The position numbers and the translations under genes are program-made. From Oligoflexus tunisiensis (GTDB taxonomy: Bacteria > Bdellovibrionota_B > Oligoflexia > Oligoflexales > Oligoflexaceae): a stretch of 64,000 bases of DNA. Location: assembly GCF_001748245.1 (NCBI RefSeq), contig NZ_BDFO01000001.1, positions 2,998,471 through 3,062,470 on the forward strand, given 5' to 3'. The notes under the pieces were generated by a model, which saw only the letters and a program-made list of their open reading frames with translations, made no database searches and had not been told where the DNA came from. This document shows positions 17,872 through 26,535 of this stretch, piece by piece (the stretch's first letter is position 1; each line of letters starts with the position of its first letter).

Positions 17872-19533
17872 ATGATTCACCCCAACGGTCCCCGCACAGG
17901 GAGGCCTCCTGTTATTGCCTCGCGCGGCATGGTGAGCACGCCGCATTACCTCGCCTCAGCATCCGGTCTGGACGCATTGCGCCGCGGTGGTAGCGCGGTC
18001 GATGCCATGATAGCCGCAAACGCAACGCTGTGTGTTGTTTATCCCCACATGACCGGTCTCGGCGGAGATGGCTTCTGGCTGATTGCAGGACCTGACACCG
18101 GTGGTGTTCAGGCGCTTGACGCCAGCGGACCCGCAGGCCGCAAGGCCACGCGCGACTACTTCCGGAAGCACGGCTGCACGGATCAGATTCCGGCCCGCGG
18201 TCCACTGGCCGCTCTGACAACTCCAGGCGCCGTCGACGGATGGCGCGCCGCTCATGAGCGCCATGGCAAGCTTCAATGGGCGTCTCTCTTTGCAGATGCT
18301 ATTGAGTATGCACGTAATGGAATCGCTATTACCCGTTCGCTCGCCGATTGGCTCGCCGCGGATGAGTCGATTCTTCAACAATTTCCGGACACGGCTCGTA
18401 TCTTTCTGCCCGAAACCAAAGTGCAGCGGGAAGGTTCCGGACTGGTTCAGACCAGGCTGGCTCACACGTTTGAGCAGTTGGCGGAATCGGGTGCTCGCGC
18501 AGCCTATTATGAGGGGCCCATCGCGAAAAGCATCTGTGCAGCGCTGGCTCCCGCGGGCTCGCCGCTGAGCCCTGAAGACTTCACCAGTTATAAGGCGCAA
18601 TGGGTCAAGCCGATTTCGACCACGTATCGCGGATATGAAGTGTTTCAAATGCCACCGAGCACGCAAGGCTTTTCCGCATTGCAAATTTTGAATCTGCTTG
18701 AAGGGTTCGACGTCTCAACCTGGGGCGACGGAACCGCCGACTACTATCATCATATGGTGGAGGCGGTGAAAGTTGCGTTCGCTGACCGCGATGAGTGGCT
18801 GACGGATCCCGAATTCGTCCAAATCCCTCTCGATCAGCTGCTTTCCAAGGACTACGCGAGCGCTCGTCGCAAACTGATCAACGCGAAGCGAGCGCTGGTT
18901 AGCGATCAAATCAAAGCGGGAGTGCCGTACGGCGCGAGGTCCGACAGGCGCAGCCCCGGCGGCGACACGGTGTATTCATGCGCCTGTGATGCAAGCGGGC
19001 TAGTTGTCTCCAACATCCAGTCCATCTACCACGATTTCGGTTCGGCCGTGATAGCCGGTGACACCGGGATCGTCATGCAGAACCGTGGGAGCTTCTTCTC
19101 ACTGGACGACAAGCATCCCAACCGGCTCGAGCCAGGCAAACGCACCTTTCACACCATCATCCCTGCGATGATGCTCCGGGACGGAGAGCCGGTTCTGGCT
19201 TTCGGAACCATGGGTGGCGAAGGTCAACCGCAAACGCAGGCGGCTCTGCTAACTCGCTTGATCGACTTCGGATACGATGTGCAGCAAGCGATTGAAGCAC
19301 CACGCTGGCTCATGGGTCGCACCTGGGGCATGGAGTCGCACGATCTTTGGCTCGAGCCAGGCATCAATGCTGAGACGGTGCGTGAGCTGCGACTGCGAGG
19401 ACAGCCGGTGAAGATGGCCGGCCCGTGGGACGGCACGCTGGGGCATGCCCAGGCGATTCGCATAGACCGCAAAAGCCGGCTGTTCGAAGGAGGCGCCGAT
19501 CCTCGTGGAGATGGGGCCGCGATGGGTTACTAG
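17872..19533 (+). CDS. Gamma-glutamyltransferase family Ntn-hydrolase
   Basis: 553 residues of the gamma-glutamyltranspeptidase superfamily, which self-cleaves before a catalytic Thr. N-terminal signatures: ASGLDALRRGGSAVDAMIAANATLCVVYPHMTGLGGDGFWLI, GPLAALTTPGAVDGW. The nucleophile is best placed at Thr366 in GGDTVYSCA, followed by SNIQSIYHDFGSAV and the conserved late block PAMMLRDGEPVLAFGTMGGEGQPQTQ. There is no signal peptide, unlike classical periplasmic GGT, so it may be cytoplasmic and act on an imported gamma-glutamyl or acylated amine compound. GAAGGAG precedes the ATG. Clustering with the LctP-type permease hints at a shared substrate, which I cannot name. Confidence 0.85.
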   Translation: MIHPNGPRTGRPPVIASRGMVSTPHYLASASGLDALRRGGSAVDAMIAANATLCVVYPHMTGLGGDGFWLIAGPDTGGVQALDASGPAGRKATRDYFRKHGCTDQIPARGPLAALTTPGAVDGWRAAHERHGKLQWASLFADAIEYARNGIAITRSLADWLAADESILQQFPDTARIFLPETKVQREGSGLVQTRLAHTFEQLAESGARAAYYEGPIAKSICAALAPAGSPLSPEDFTSYKAQWVKPISTTYRGYEVFQMPPSTQGFSALQILNLLEGFDVSTWGDGTADYYHHMVEAVKVAFADRDEWLTDPEFVQIPLDQLLSKDYASARRKLINAKRALVSDQIKAGVPYGARSDRRSPGGDTVYSCACDASGLVVSNIQSIYHDFGSAVIAGDTGIVMQNRGSFFSLDDKHPNRLEPGKRTFHTIIPAMMLRDGEPVLAFGTMGGEGQPQTQAALLTRLIDFGYDVQQAIEAPRWLMGRTWGMESHDLWLEPGINAETVRELRLRGQPVKMAGPWDGTLGHAQAIRIDRKSRLFEGGADPRGDGAAMGY

Positions 19534-19567
19534 CAGGATTGATCCTTCAACCAGTCCAAATCAATAC

Positions 19568-19597
19568 CAGGCATCCCGGTTTCACCATGGACGCCTG
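19568..19597. terminator. Hairpin between convergent genes
   Basis: CAGGCATCC (19568-19576) and GGACGCCTG (19589-19597) pair with one mismatch around a 12-base loop, in the 101-bp gap between convergent genes. No T run follows on either strand, so terminator activity is uncertain. Confidence 0.35.
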
Positions 19598-19634
19598 ATT
19601 GGGAATAATATTTCCCCTGAGTCTCAACCCAACT

Positions 19635-20981
19635 TTATTTACGCGACACCCTGAAAATTGTGCCGTTCGCATCGTCGCTCACCAGCAGGGCGCCGTCGCT
19701 TGTAACGGCAACCCCAGCGGGTCGACCCCAGACCGTATCGTTGTCCACCACGAATCCAGTCATGAAGTCTTCATATCCACCGGTAGGGATGCCATCCTTC
19801 ATGCGAACGCGGATCACTTTGTATCCCGTCCTCTGGGGGCGGCTATGCGAGCCATGCAGCGCGACGAAGGCATCACCGTGATACTCGGCGGGGAAAGCGT
19901 TCTGATCGTAGAAAGCCGCACTCAGAGCCGATGAATGCGCCTGAATCAAAACATCGGGCACCTGCACCTGACCTTTCAGATCGGGGCGCTTTCCTGCCAA
20001 CGCTGGATCTTCATTGCTGCCGATGTAATACCAGGGCCAGCCATAGAAGTCACCGTCCCGCAGTCGTGTCATGAAATCGGGAACCAGGTATGGGCCCAGG
20101 TGGTCGCGTTCGTTCACCACACACCACAGATTGTCTGTCTCGGGCTGCATCGCAAGGCCCGAGCAGTTGCGCAATCCCGTGGCATAGTTGCGAATTTCCT
20201 TTCCCTCCGGATCGAAGACGCGCACCACGGCACGGTTCTCCTCTTCGCCCCAGGCCGCGCCAAGGCCATGAGTTTTTTCATACTGCTCGATGTTCGCGGG
20301 CTGTATATTCATCATGTCTCCCCCCAGATTCGACGCTGAGCCGACAGCGAGGAACAGGCGATTCCCGTCACGAGAAATCGCCAGATCGCGCGTCCAGTGT
20401 CGCTCCGTTGGAATATTGTCGATGATGACTTCGGCGAGCCCCTCTTGAGCAGGACCACTGCGATACGGGTAGCGAACAACCTGGTTCGCCGCCGCGACAT
20501 ACACAAACCTGGGGTTGTTGGGAGGATAGAAAACAATCCCGTAAGGACGATCCAGATTCTCCGCGAAGACCTCAGGAGTCTGCGGCACGCCCTTCGCTTT
20601 TGCAGGGAAGACAAGCACCCGTCCCGCACCGCTCTCCGAGAGGAAAACGTCGCCGTTCGGCGCGACCCTCATCGTACGTGGCTGATTGAATCCGCTGGCG
20701 AAAACCTCCACCGTAAAACCATCCGGAACTTTGGGCAAAGCACCCTGCGGCGGCTTAATAACGGCAGCGCTGCTGCCCACCGATCCTTCGGGAGCCGTGA
20801 ACGTTGCCGGAACGGGCAGGTCGGAAGGCTTAATGTGGTGCTCAACACCTGGAGCATCGGTCGTCCAGTCGGCATAAATCGGGTTTTCAGCTCGTGGCCC
20901 TACCGCCCATACGTATGCTGAAGACAGAGAGAGAGCTAGCGGGACGCAGATGATCCATGTTGAAAATCTTGGGGTTTGCAT
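19635..20981 (-). CDS. Sorbosone dehydrogenase-like PQQ-type enzyme, secreted
   Basis: 448 residues starting at an ATG with GGAGGT six bases upstream; a longer in-frame start at 21062 is not needed. Signal peptide STWIICVPLALSLSSAYVWA. The mature part is a beta-propeller of the soluble glucose/sorbosone dehydrogenase type: KVPDGFTVEVFASGFNQPRTMRVAPNGDVFLSESGAGRVLVF, RPYGIVFYP, HWTRDLAISRDGNRLFLAVGSASN, a YATGLRNCSGLAMQPETDNLWCVVNERD segment, and FYGWPWYYIGSNEDP. Expected to oxidise sugars or similar alcohols/aldehydes in the periplasm with PQQ and pass electrons to cytochromes. It shares the GC-rich composition of the permease operon, which it faces tail to tail. Confidence 0.85.
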   Translation of the reverse strand: MQTPRFSTWIICVPLALSLSSAYVWAVGPRAENPIYADWTTDAPGVEHHIKPSDLPVPATFTAPEGSVGSSAAVIKPPQGALPKVPDGFTVEVFASGFNQPRTMRVAPNGDVFLSESGAGRVLVFPAKAKGVPQTPEVFAENLDRPYGIVFYPPNNPRFVYVAAANQVVRYPYRSGPAQEGLAEVIIDNIPTERHWTRDLAISRDGNRLFLAVGSASNLGGDMMNIQPANIEQYEKTHGLGAAWGEEENRAVVRVFDPEGKEIRNYATGLRNCSGLAMQPETDNLWCVVNERDHLGPYLVPDFMTRLRDGDFYGWPWYYIGSNEDPALAGKRPDLKGQVQVPDVLIQAHSSALSAAFYDQNAFPAEYHGDAFVALHGSHSRPQRTGYKVIRVRMKDGIPTGGYEDFMTGFVVDNDTVWGRPAGVAVTSDGALLVSDDANGTIFRVSRK

Positions 20982-21230
20982 GCAGACCTCCAGCTTTTTA
21001 CGATTGAATGATTCCGTGCAGACACTTTCACTGCGAGCAAAGTCTAAATTCGGCTTATGCAAGCTCGACTGTTATTAGAACTTACCGCGTCCTGGTAGAA
21101 ACAGAAGATTGTTTTTTTATGTTTTTCCGCAAGATTTGAAATCGCGGGTTGGTCATGCACCATCGACCAACTCCGAACTTCGGCAGGCTTTGAGGGAAAA
21201 TATGCGCTCCAGGATTTCAGCTGAACGCCT

Positions 21231-24077
21231 TCATGCGGCTTCAAGTTGGGGTGCCATTGGCAGGAAAAGTTCATGGGGCAGACTGATCTGGATTTCAAAC
21301 GGGCACATTTCGGAGCTGTCGAGGAGTTTGATTTCAATGCGGCAGCAGTTTTCCTCTAACAGGATTTTGACCGCATCCATGCCTATGCCGCGCCCCGATA
21401 TCTCGTCGACCTGATCCTTGGTGGAAAGGCCCGAACGGAAGATCAGAGCCGCGATCTCTGAAGGGTTCGTGAGTTGATCCTTGGAAAGGAGCGAGCCCTG
21501 CGTCCCCATCTCACGCAATTTCTTCAAGTTCAAACCACGTCCATCATCACGATAGCGGATCAAGAGCGCGTCCGCCTGCTGAATCAGATCGACGGAAATA
21601 TTCCCTTCCGCAGTCTTGCCCTTTGCCAGGCGTTCCTCGGGGCTTTCGATGCCATGATCGAGAGAATTGCGAACCAGGTGAATAAAGACTTTCTGCAAAA
21701 GATCGCGAGCGGGAGACATAAGAGCGATGCCGGGATCGTGGATGCGAACCCGAGGCATAGGTTTGTTCAGTTGTTCGGCCAGGTTTGAAATGCTGTCGTC
21801 AAAAACATGGCCAAGGAAGTGGCCAGCCAGATCAAAGAGGCAGCGTTGCATGCGGACCTGGATGCCCTTGAAAAGCTCCAGGGGTGGAACCCGGTCCGCG
21901 AAGAAGAGTTTGTGGAGCTCCCATAGGCACTGTTCCAGCATCGCATAGCGGGTGCTGCCCTCGTTAGACTCCTTCCTATCCTCAAAAACCTTCCTGCCGA
22001 GCTCATGGATGGTTGCCAGATGATCAACGACGGAGTGAAGGGCTTTCTGCAATTCCTCCGGGCTGATCTCCACCCTGTTCATCACATCAGCAAATTTCTG
22101 CTCGACTTCATGGATGAGAGACGAGGTACTTTGGAAACCGATGGATCGTGCGGCACCCTTGACCGTATGGAGATTGATCATGATACGACGCAGGGATCCC
22201 CTGGTTTGATCGGATGCCAGGAGACTGAGGGATTCGTGAATCAAGGTCTGGTTGGTTCGCATGAATGCAAAATAGTGCATCCTGGGGACAGCAATGATTT
22301 CGAGGAGGAATTTCAACTCGGTTTTCTTGCTCTCGCTTTCCCTTTGCAGTTGGCGCATGGCCGTGACGTCACGCAGGGTGACCAGGATTTCGCTGACTGT
22401 GTGTTGCTCGTCTTCGATGGGGTGCCAGTCAATTTCCAGGATCTGGACGCCCTGGCTGCGGGAAAGAGTCGATTCCCTTGGAAGGAGGTGGGAGTTGATT
22501 TCGAACATCAGAATGTCTTCGCCCAGGCAGGCCCTGATGCCGTTTTCAATTTGATCCACCTGGTCGCTGCTCAACTGACTGGAATGAAACAAAGCGCGTT
22601 TGATGGGTTGCAGAGCCAGGTTCCTCGTGCCGAGGATTTCTTCCAGGTAGGGGGAGTAACCTTCGGCGACGCAGGCATTGCTGTTGGAATCGAATACGCA
22701 GCGGAAGATGCCTTGCTTGATATTCTTGAGTATCGACTTGATCTCACGCGTCTTCTGTTCAACGATGGCTTCCACATTGGTCAAATGATGCTGCAGCTTG
22801 ATATTGAGCTCGGATACTTCACGTTCGGCATTCTGCACGCGGTAGTAGGCGCTGGTGAAATTCCGTTCGAGAAGGATGGATTTCATGAGCAGGAAGATAT
22901 AGAGCCCAAAAGGGGTATAGTTGATGCTGGCTTTTAGATAGCTCGGCGTGATGATCAGATAGCCGAGTGTCATGAAGAGATCATAGAAGACGCTGGCGAA
23001 GAATATGCCAAGACCGACGAGATAAAGCAGGGCGCCCTCTCTTCGGTAATAAACCGCTCGGGAGAGAACGCAAAGACTGATAAAACAGGCAAGGGCGGTT
23101 TGGGCGGCTCCAGCTAAAAAGCTGCGGGTGAAAACCGAAGGGTCCGTGACCAGCACCAGCAGCACCAGAAGGCCGCTGGGTACCCATGTGAGCCAGAACA
23201 TCCAGGGTTTTCTGTCCTTAGGAAAAACGAGTTGCACAAACCCGCCTATCACGGCGATGTTCGCATACCAGCCCAGGTACTCGATGCGATACGTCCAAAA
23301 AAACGAGGCCTGCGGAAAAAAGATATCCACTAACTGTCCCTTGCCCTGCACGATGGTGCGCATGCCGATAAACAGGCATATGGCGGAGAGCGAGAGTGCG
23401 GAATAGTTTTTCTTCTGGATAAAAAAGAGCGCGAAGTGATAGACCGCCATCAGCAGAAGGCCGCCGACGATAATCGCATCAATGGAAAGATTCAGATGCA
23501 GACCGTCGTTGATCGCCTCTGCTGTTCCGATTTGAATCGCATAGTGAGCACCCCCCTTGCGGTGGTGATAATTCGATATCTGCAGGATGAGGTCCAGTTC
23601 ATCGGCATGGGCGGGCAGATAAATGATCCTGGTTTTCCTTGAAGGCTGCGAAGCGTCCTTCTCCGTTCCAACCAGGCCGGCTTCGGCCACGACCTTGCCA
23701 TTGATCCAGAGCCGATAAGCACTGGTGATCTCCAAAATCCGCAGGGCCAGGGCGCGATCGGTATTTGGAATTTTAACAACACGCCTATACGTGGCAAATC
23801 CGTTGGGGCCAATCGTATTATTACCCAGCTTCTGGCTGGCCCAGGATGTTGGGATGGGTAACTGCTGAGCTTCTGGCAGCGTCCCTGCTGCGAAGTCTTG
23901 GGGCTCCAGGAGCTGTTGCCAGTAGAAATCCCAGGGTCCGGTGATGTTTAGGGTGGGTTGTCTTCCCATATCCCAGTCGGATAGATCCAAAACCTGGGGA
24001 GCCCCAGATGGCATTCCATGCGCCGATGAAAGTCGGAACATTAAAAGGAGAGCAAATGCGAGCCTGATCCTAGCCAT
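21231..24077 (-). CDS. 7TM-DISM receptor with HPt and CheA-like ATPase domains
   Basis: Large membrane sensor, 948 residues from the ATG at 24077 (signal peptide ARIRLAFALLLMFRLSSAHG; an upstream ATG at 24128 lacks a ribosome site). Order: extracellular beta-sandwich of the 7TMR-DISMED2 type (about 25-190, GPWDFYWQQLL, YRRVVKIPN, YRLWINGKVVAEAG); seven membrane helices (about 205-400); coiled coil (about 415-450); a PAS-like stretch; an HPt domain with phosphoacceptor His637 in NLHTVKGAARS; then a CheA-type ATPase (HLVRNSLDHGIESPEERLAKGK, DDGRGL, SGRGIGMDAVK) running to the end. There is no visible CheW-like domain and no DHp dimerisation block. No response regulator gene is adjacent, so its partner is elsewhere. 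It probably senses a carbohydrate-like ligand, which is inferred from the DISMED2 domain. Confidence 0.85.
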   Translation of the reverse strand: MARIRLAFALLLMFRLSSAHGMPSGAPQVLDLSDWDMGRQPTLNITGPWDFYWQQLLEPQDFAAGTLPEAQQLPIPTSWASQKLGNNTIGPNGFATYRRVVKIPNTDRALALRILEITSAYRLWINGKVVAEAGLVGTEKDASQPSRKTRIIYLPAHADELDLILQISNYHHRKGGAHYAIQIGTAEAINDGLHLNLSIDAIIVGGLLLMAVYHFALFFIQKKNYSALSLSAICLFIGMRTIVQGKGQLVDIFFPQASFFWTYRIEYLGWYANIAVIGGFVQLVFPKDRKPWMFWLTWVPSGLLVLLVLVTDPSVFTRSFLAGAAQTALACFISLCVLSRAVYYRREGALLYLVGLGIFFASVFYDLFMTLGYLIITPSYLKASINYTPFGLYIFLLMKSILLERNFTSAYYRVQNAEREVSELNIKLQHHLTNVEAIVEQKTREIKSILKNIKQGIFRCVFDSNSNACVAEGYSPYLEEILGTRNLALQPIKRALFHSSQLSSDQVDQIENGIRACLGEDILMFEINSHLLPRESTLSRSQGVQILEIDWHPIEDEQHTVSEILVTLRDVTAMRQLQRESESKKTELKFLLEIIAVPRMHYFAFMRTNQTLIHESLSLLASDQTRGSLRRIMINLHTVKGAARSIGFQSTSSLIHEVEQKFADVMNRVEISPEELQKALHSVVDHLATIHELGRKVFEDRKESNEGSTRYAMLEQCLWELHKLFFADRVPPLELFKGIQVRMQRCLFDLAGHFLGHVFDDSISNLAEQLNKPMPRVRIHDPGIALMSPARDLLQKVFIHLVRNSLDHGIESPEERLAKGKTAEGNISVDLIQQADALLIRYRDDGRGLNLKKLREMGTQGSLLSKDQLTNPSEIAALIFRSGLSTKDQVDEISGRGIGMDAVKILLEENCCRIEIKLLDSSEMCPFEIQISLPHELFLPMAPQLEAA

Positions 24078-24149
24078 GGATTTTTTTGGCCTTTCGAGGC
24101 TGCGTTGAATTGCGGGTGCCACTGACATATAGTGGCGGCAAGCTGGGCA

Positions 24150-25073
24150 TTAGTTGCATGGTGCTTGTTCATCCCCCATGAAACGATAGGAGCTGGGCGT
24201 CTTGCGTGTGATCTTCTTGAAGATCCGGCAGAAATAGCTCGTATCCTGATAACCGCAGCACGCCGCGATCTCATCCAAATTCATCGCGAGGTAGGAACGC
24301 AGCATGTATTTTGCGCGATCGATCCGAACAAAAGTCAGATAATCGCTGAACGTCATGTAGCCTTCCTTTCGGAAGAGGCGCGACACATGATTCGGACTAA
24401 GTCCAAATGCGTCCGCAACCTGCTCGCGGGAGATAGGCTTGGAGAAGTTCTCGTGCACATAAGCGCAGATCGACTCAAACGTGACCTTCGATTTGTTCTG
24501 TTGGGCCTTCGGCAAATCATTCATGGAACGCATGCAGGCATGCAGCAGAGCCTGGACGAGCGACCGGCAGATGGCGTCGGCCGTAGCCTGCTGCCCGAAG
24601 TCATGCAGAGCCTCCAGGATCTTGTGCGAGGCATGGTCGAGAGATCCGGGAATAGCGGACTTCACCACCGTTTCCGGAGTGTCCAGTGGTATGCTCTGCT
24701 GAACCAGGCTGAGTCCTATCTGCTTTCTGCCGAACAGGATATTCAAAACCTTTCCATTCGCTTGCCAGTCCGGCCTGTTCCAACAGTTGGCCGGAATGAA
24801 GACCACATCACCTGGATAGGACGTGACCATTTGCGGGGCGCCTGCGACCTCCAGCTCCATCTTATGAGTGCCTGCTAATGTGATCGCCAGACGGGGGAAC
24901 CTGACGATATAGGCGAGGGGAGGGGGCGGAATCGAATTTTTGGCGACACGGAGGCCCTGGATGTGATGCTCATCCAGGAAGGTCTGCAGTGAATCATGCA
25001 CGATATGGCTCTCCATCATGGGAAATGCGCCCTTATCCTGACAGGGGTTACGATGGTCCAATAAATGGTACAT
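24150..25073 (-). CDS. AraC-family transcription regulator of the PTS locus
   Basis: About 307 residues. The N-terminal half is a cupin-like ligand domain (SYPGDVVFIPANCWNRPDW), and the C-terminal 100 residues are the double helix-turn-helix of AraC proteins (FESICAYVHENFSKPISREQVADAFGLSPNHVSRLFRKEG; FVRIDRAKYMLRSYLAMNLDEIAACCGYQDTSYFCRIFKKITRKTPSSYR). AGGAG lies just before the chosen ATG; an alternative start is at 25019. It diverges from the EIIC gene over 116 bp, which contains an ACCTG/CAGGT interrupted repeat at 25108-25124. Position strongly suggests it controls the PTS-mannosidase operon, probably as activator in response to a sugar. An AraC gene beside the E. coli fryABC PTS is a similar arrangement. 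Confidence 0.87.
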   Translation of the reverse strand: MYHLLDHRNPCQDKGAFPMMESHIVHDSLQTFLDEHHIQGLRVAKNSIPPPPLAYIVRFPRLAITLAGTHKMELEVAGAPQMVTSYPGDVVFIPANCWNRPDWQANGKVLNILFGRKQIGLSLVQQSIPLDTPETVVKSAIPGSLDHASHKILEALHDFGQQATADAICRSLVQALLHACMRSMNDLPKAQQNKSKVTFESICAYVHENFSKPISREQVADAFGLSPNHVSRLFRKEGYMTFSDYLTFVRIDRAKYMLRSYLAMNLDEIAACCGYQDTSYFCRIFKKITRKTPSSYRFMGDEQAPCN

Positions 25074-25189
25074 GTCTCCTATTTTTTCAAGCGCAAGAAT
25101 CACCTATACCTGGATAACTCAGGTCTACGCGGGTTGATCGTCATGTCACACGGGTTCATTAGTCCAATTTCACTAAGGAGGAGGAGCCG

Positions 25190-26239
25190 ATGCAGAAGGC
25201 CCGGATCAAGGAAAATCTCTTGCAGCTGAAGCAGCACCTCCTCACAGGAGTATCATTTGCCGTGCCTATCATCGCGTGCGGAGGAATCCTGATTGCCACT
25301 GCGATCGCGCTGGCTCCCATGGGACCGAAAGGTCCTGACTTTAGTTCCTCGCCTCTCCTGCAGATGATCATGACGATTGGTACGGCCGCCTTTGCGGTTT
25401 TTTTGCCCGTCCTCGCCGCTCACATAGCCTGGTCGATCGCTCAGAAGCCGGGCCTGGCTCCTGGATTTGTGGGAGGGTATTTGGCCAATGACATCGGTGC
25501 CGGTTTTCTGGGAGCTATCGTTGCCGGTCTCTGCGCTGGCTTCGTCGTCAACCGTATCAAAACACTCAAGATACCTCCGGCGTTCAAACCCATCATGCCG
25601 ATTATTGTCATACCCATCCTGTCCTCCCTGCTGGTGGGTGTCCTCATGCTCAAGGTCATCGGCGTTCCCATCGCGGGGCTCATGGCGGAGGTCAGTTCCT
25701 GGCTGAGAACCATGGACCAAGGGCATGCTGTTGTCCTGGCTATGATTTTAGGATCCATGATCGCCTTTGATATGGGGGGACCTATTAACAAGACAGCGTT
25801 CTTTTTCGGAGCCGCCATGATCAAGGAGGGCAACTATGCGATCATGGGAGCCATTGCCACCGCGATCTGCATCCCTCCGCTCGGACTGGGTCTCGCCACC
25901 CTTTTGGCTAAAAAGCTGTGGACGCAGGAGCAGCGAGAGGCCGGCATGGCAAGTCTCGCGATGGGCATGATCGGCATTACCGAAGGGGCCATTCCTTTTG
26001 CAGCCGCGGATCCGCTTCGCGTCATACCCTGTATCATGATCGGCTCGATGATCGGTGCTGTCGTCGCCATGCTGGGCGGAGTCGGCGATCATGCGCCCCA
26101 TGGCGGTCCAATCGTTCTTCCTGTGGTCGACAATAAACTGTTTTATGTTGTGGCTATTGCGATCGGATCCTGTGCGACGGCACTCCTGATCAATTTATTC
26201 AAAAGACATTCGTTTCTGCAGAAAGGGGAACATGCATGA
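25190..26239 (+). CDS. PTS fructose-family EIIC permease
   Basis: 349 residues, eight to ten membrane spans, of the fructose/mannosylglycerate EIIC family. Diagnostic stretches: GVSFAVPIIACGGILIATAIAL, GFVGGYLANDIGAGFLGAIVAGLCAGFVV, and the substrate-site motif AFDMGGPINKTAFFFG with GITEGAIPFAAADPLRVIP. It imports a sugar coupled to its phosphorylation. The ribosome site is a strong AAGGAGGAGGAG. Its end overlaps the EIIB start by four bases. In contrast to MngA-type systems, EIIC, EIIB and EIIA are separate here. Substrate is inferred to be a mannose-containing or hexose sugar from the GH38 gene downstream. Confidence 0.92.
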   Translation: MQKARIKENLLQLKQHLLTGVSFAVPIIACGGILIATAIALAPMGPKGPDFSSSPLLQMIMTIGTAAFAVFLPVLAAHIAWSIAQKPGLAPGFVGGYLANDIGAGFLGAIVAGLCAGFVVNRIKTLKIPPAFKPIMPIIVIPILSSLLVGVLMLKVIGVPIAGLMAEVSSWLRTMDQGHAVVLAMILGSMIAFDMGGPINKTAFFFGAAMIKEGNYAIMGAIATAICIPPLGLGLATLLAKKLWTQEQREAGMASLAMGMIGITEGAIPFAAADPLRVIPCIMIGSMIGAVVAMLGGVGDHAPHGGPIVLPVVDNKLFYVVAIAIGSCATALLINLFKRHSFLQKGEHA

Positions 26240-26535
26240 ATATCGTTGCCGTCACGGCCTGCCCGACTGGAATCGCCCATACTTACATGGCCGCCGAGCA
26301 GCTCGAAAAAATAGGGAAAAAGCTAGGGCACCACATCAAAGTCGAGACCCAGGGAGCCATGGGTATCGAAAATCCTATCACCGTCAAGGATATCGAGAGT
26401 GCCGACCTGGCAATCCTGGCCAGCGATATTGCCATTGAAGCCCCGGAGCGATTCGAGGCGATCCGCAAGGTCAAAGTCTCCGTCCAGGACGCTCTGAAAA
26501 ATCCTGAGGGGATATTCACGAGCCTCTGCTTATGA
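26236..26535 (+). CDS. PTS fructose-family EIIB
   Basis: 99 residues, the cytoplasmic EIIB that receives phosphate from EIIA and gives it to the sugar. The phosphorylated Cys9 lies in the classical VTACPTGIAHTYMAAEQLE loop, followed by KVETQGAMGIENPIT and ADLAILASDIAI, as in FruA/FryB B domains. The start overlaps the EIIC gene and the stop overlaps the next gene, so all three are coupled in translation. Length is normal for a free EIIB. Confidence 0.93.
   Translation: MNIVAVTACPTGIAHTYMAAEQLEKIGKKLGHHIKVETQGAMGIENPITVKDIESADLAILASDIAIEAPERFEAIRKVKVSVQDALKNPEGIFTSLCL

Noticed and set aside
25108..25124. ACCTG/CAGGT interrupted repeat as an AraC operator
   Set aside because: Arms of five bases are expected by chance at this scale, and AraC proteins usually bind direct repeats. 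Kept only as a remark in the regulator entry.
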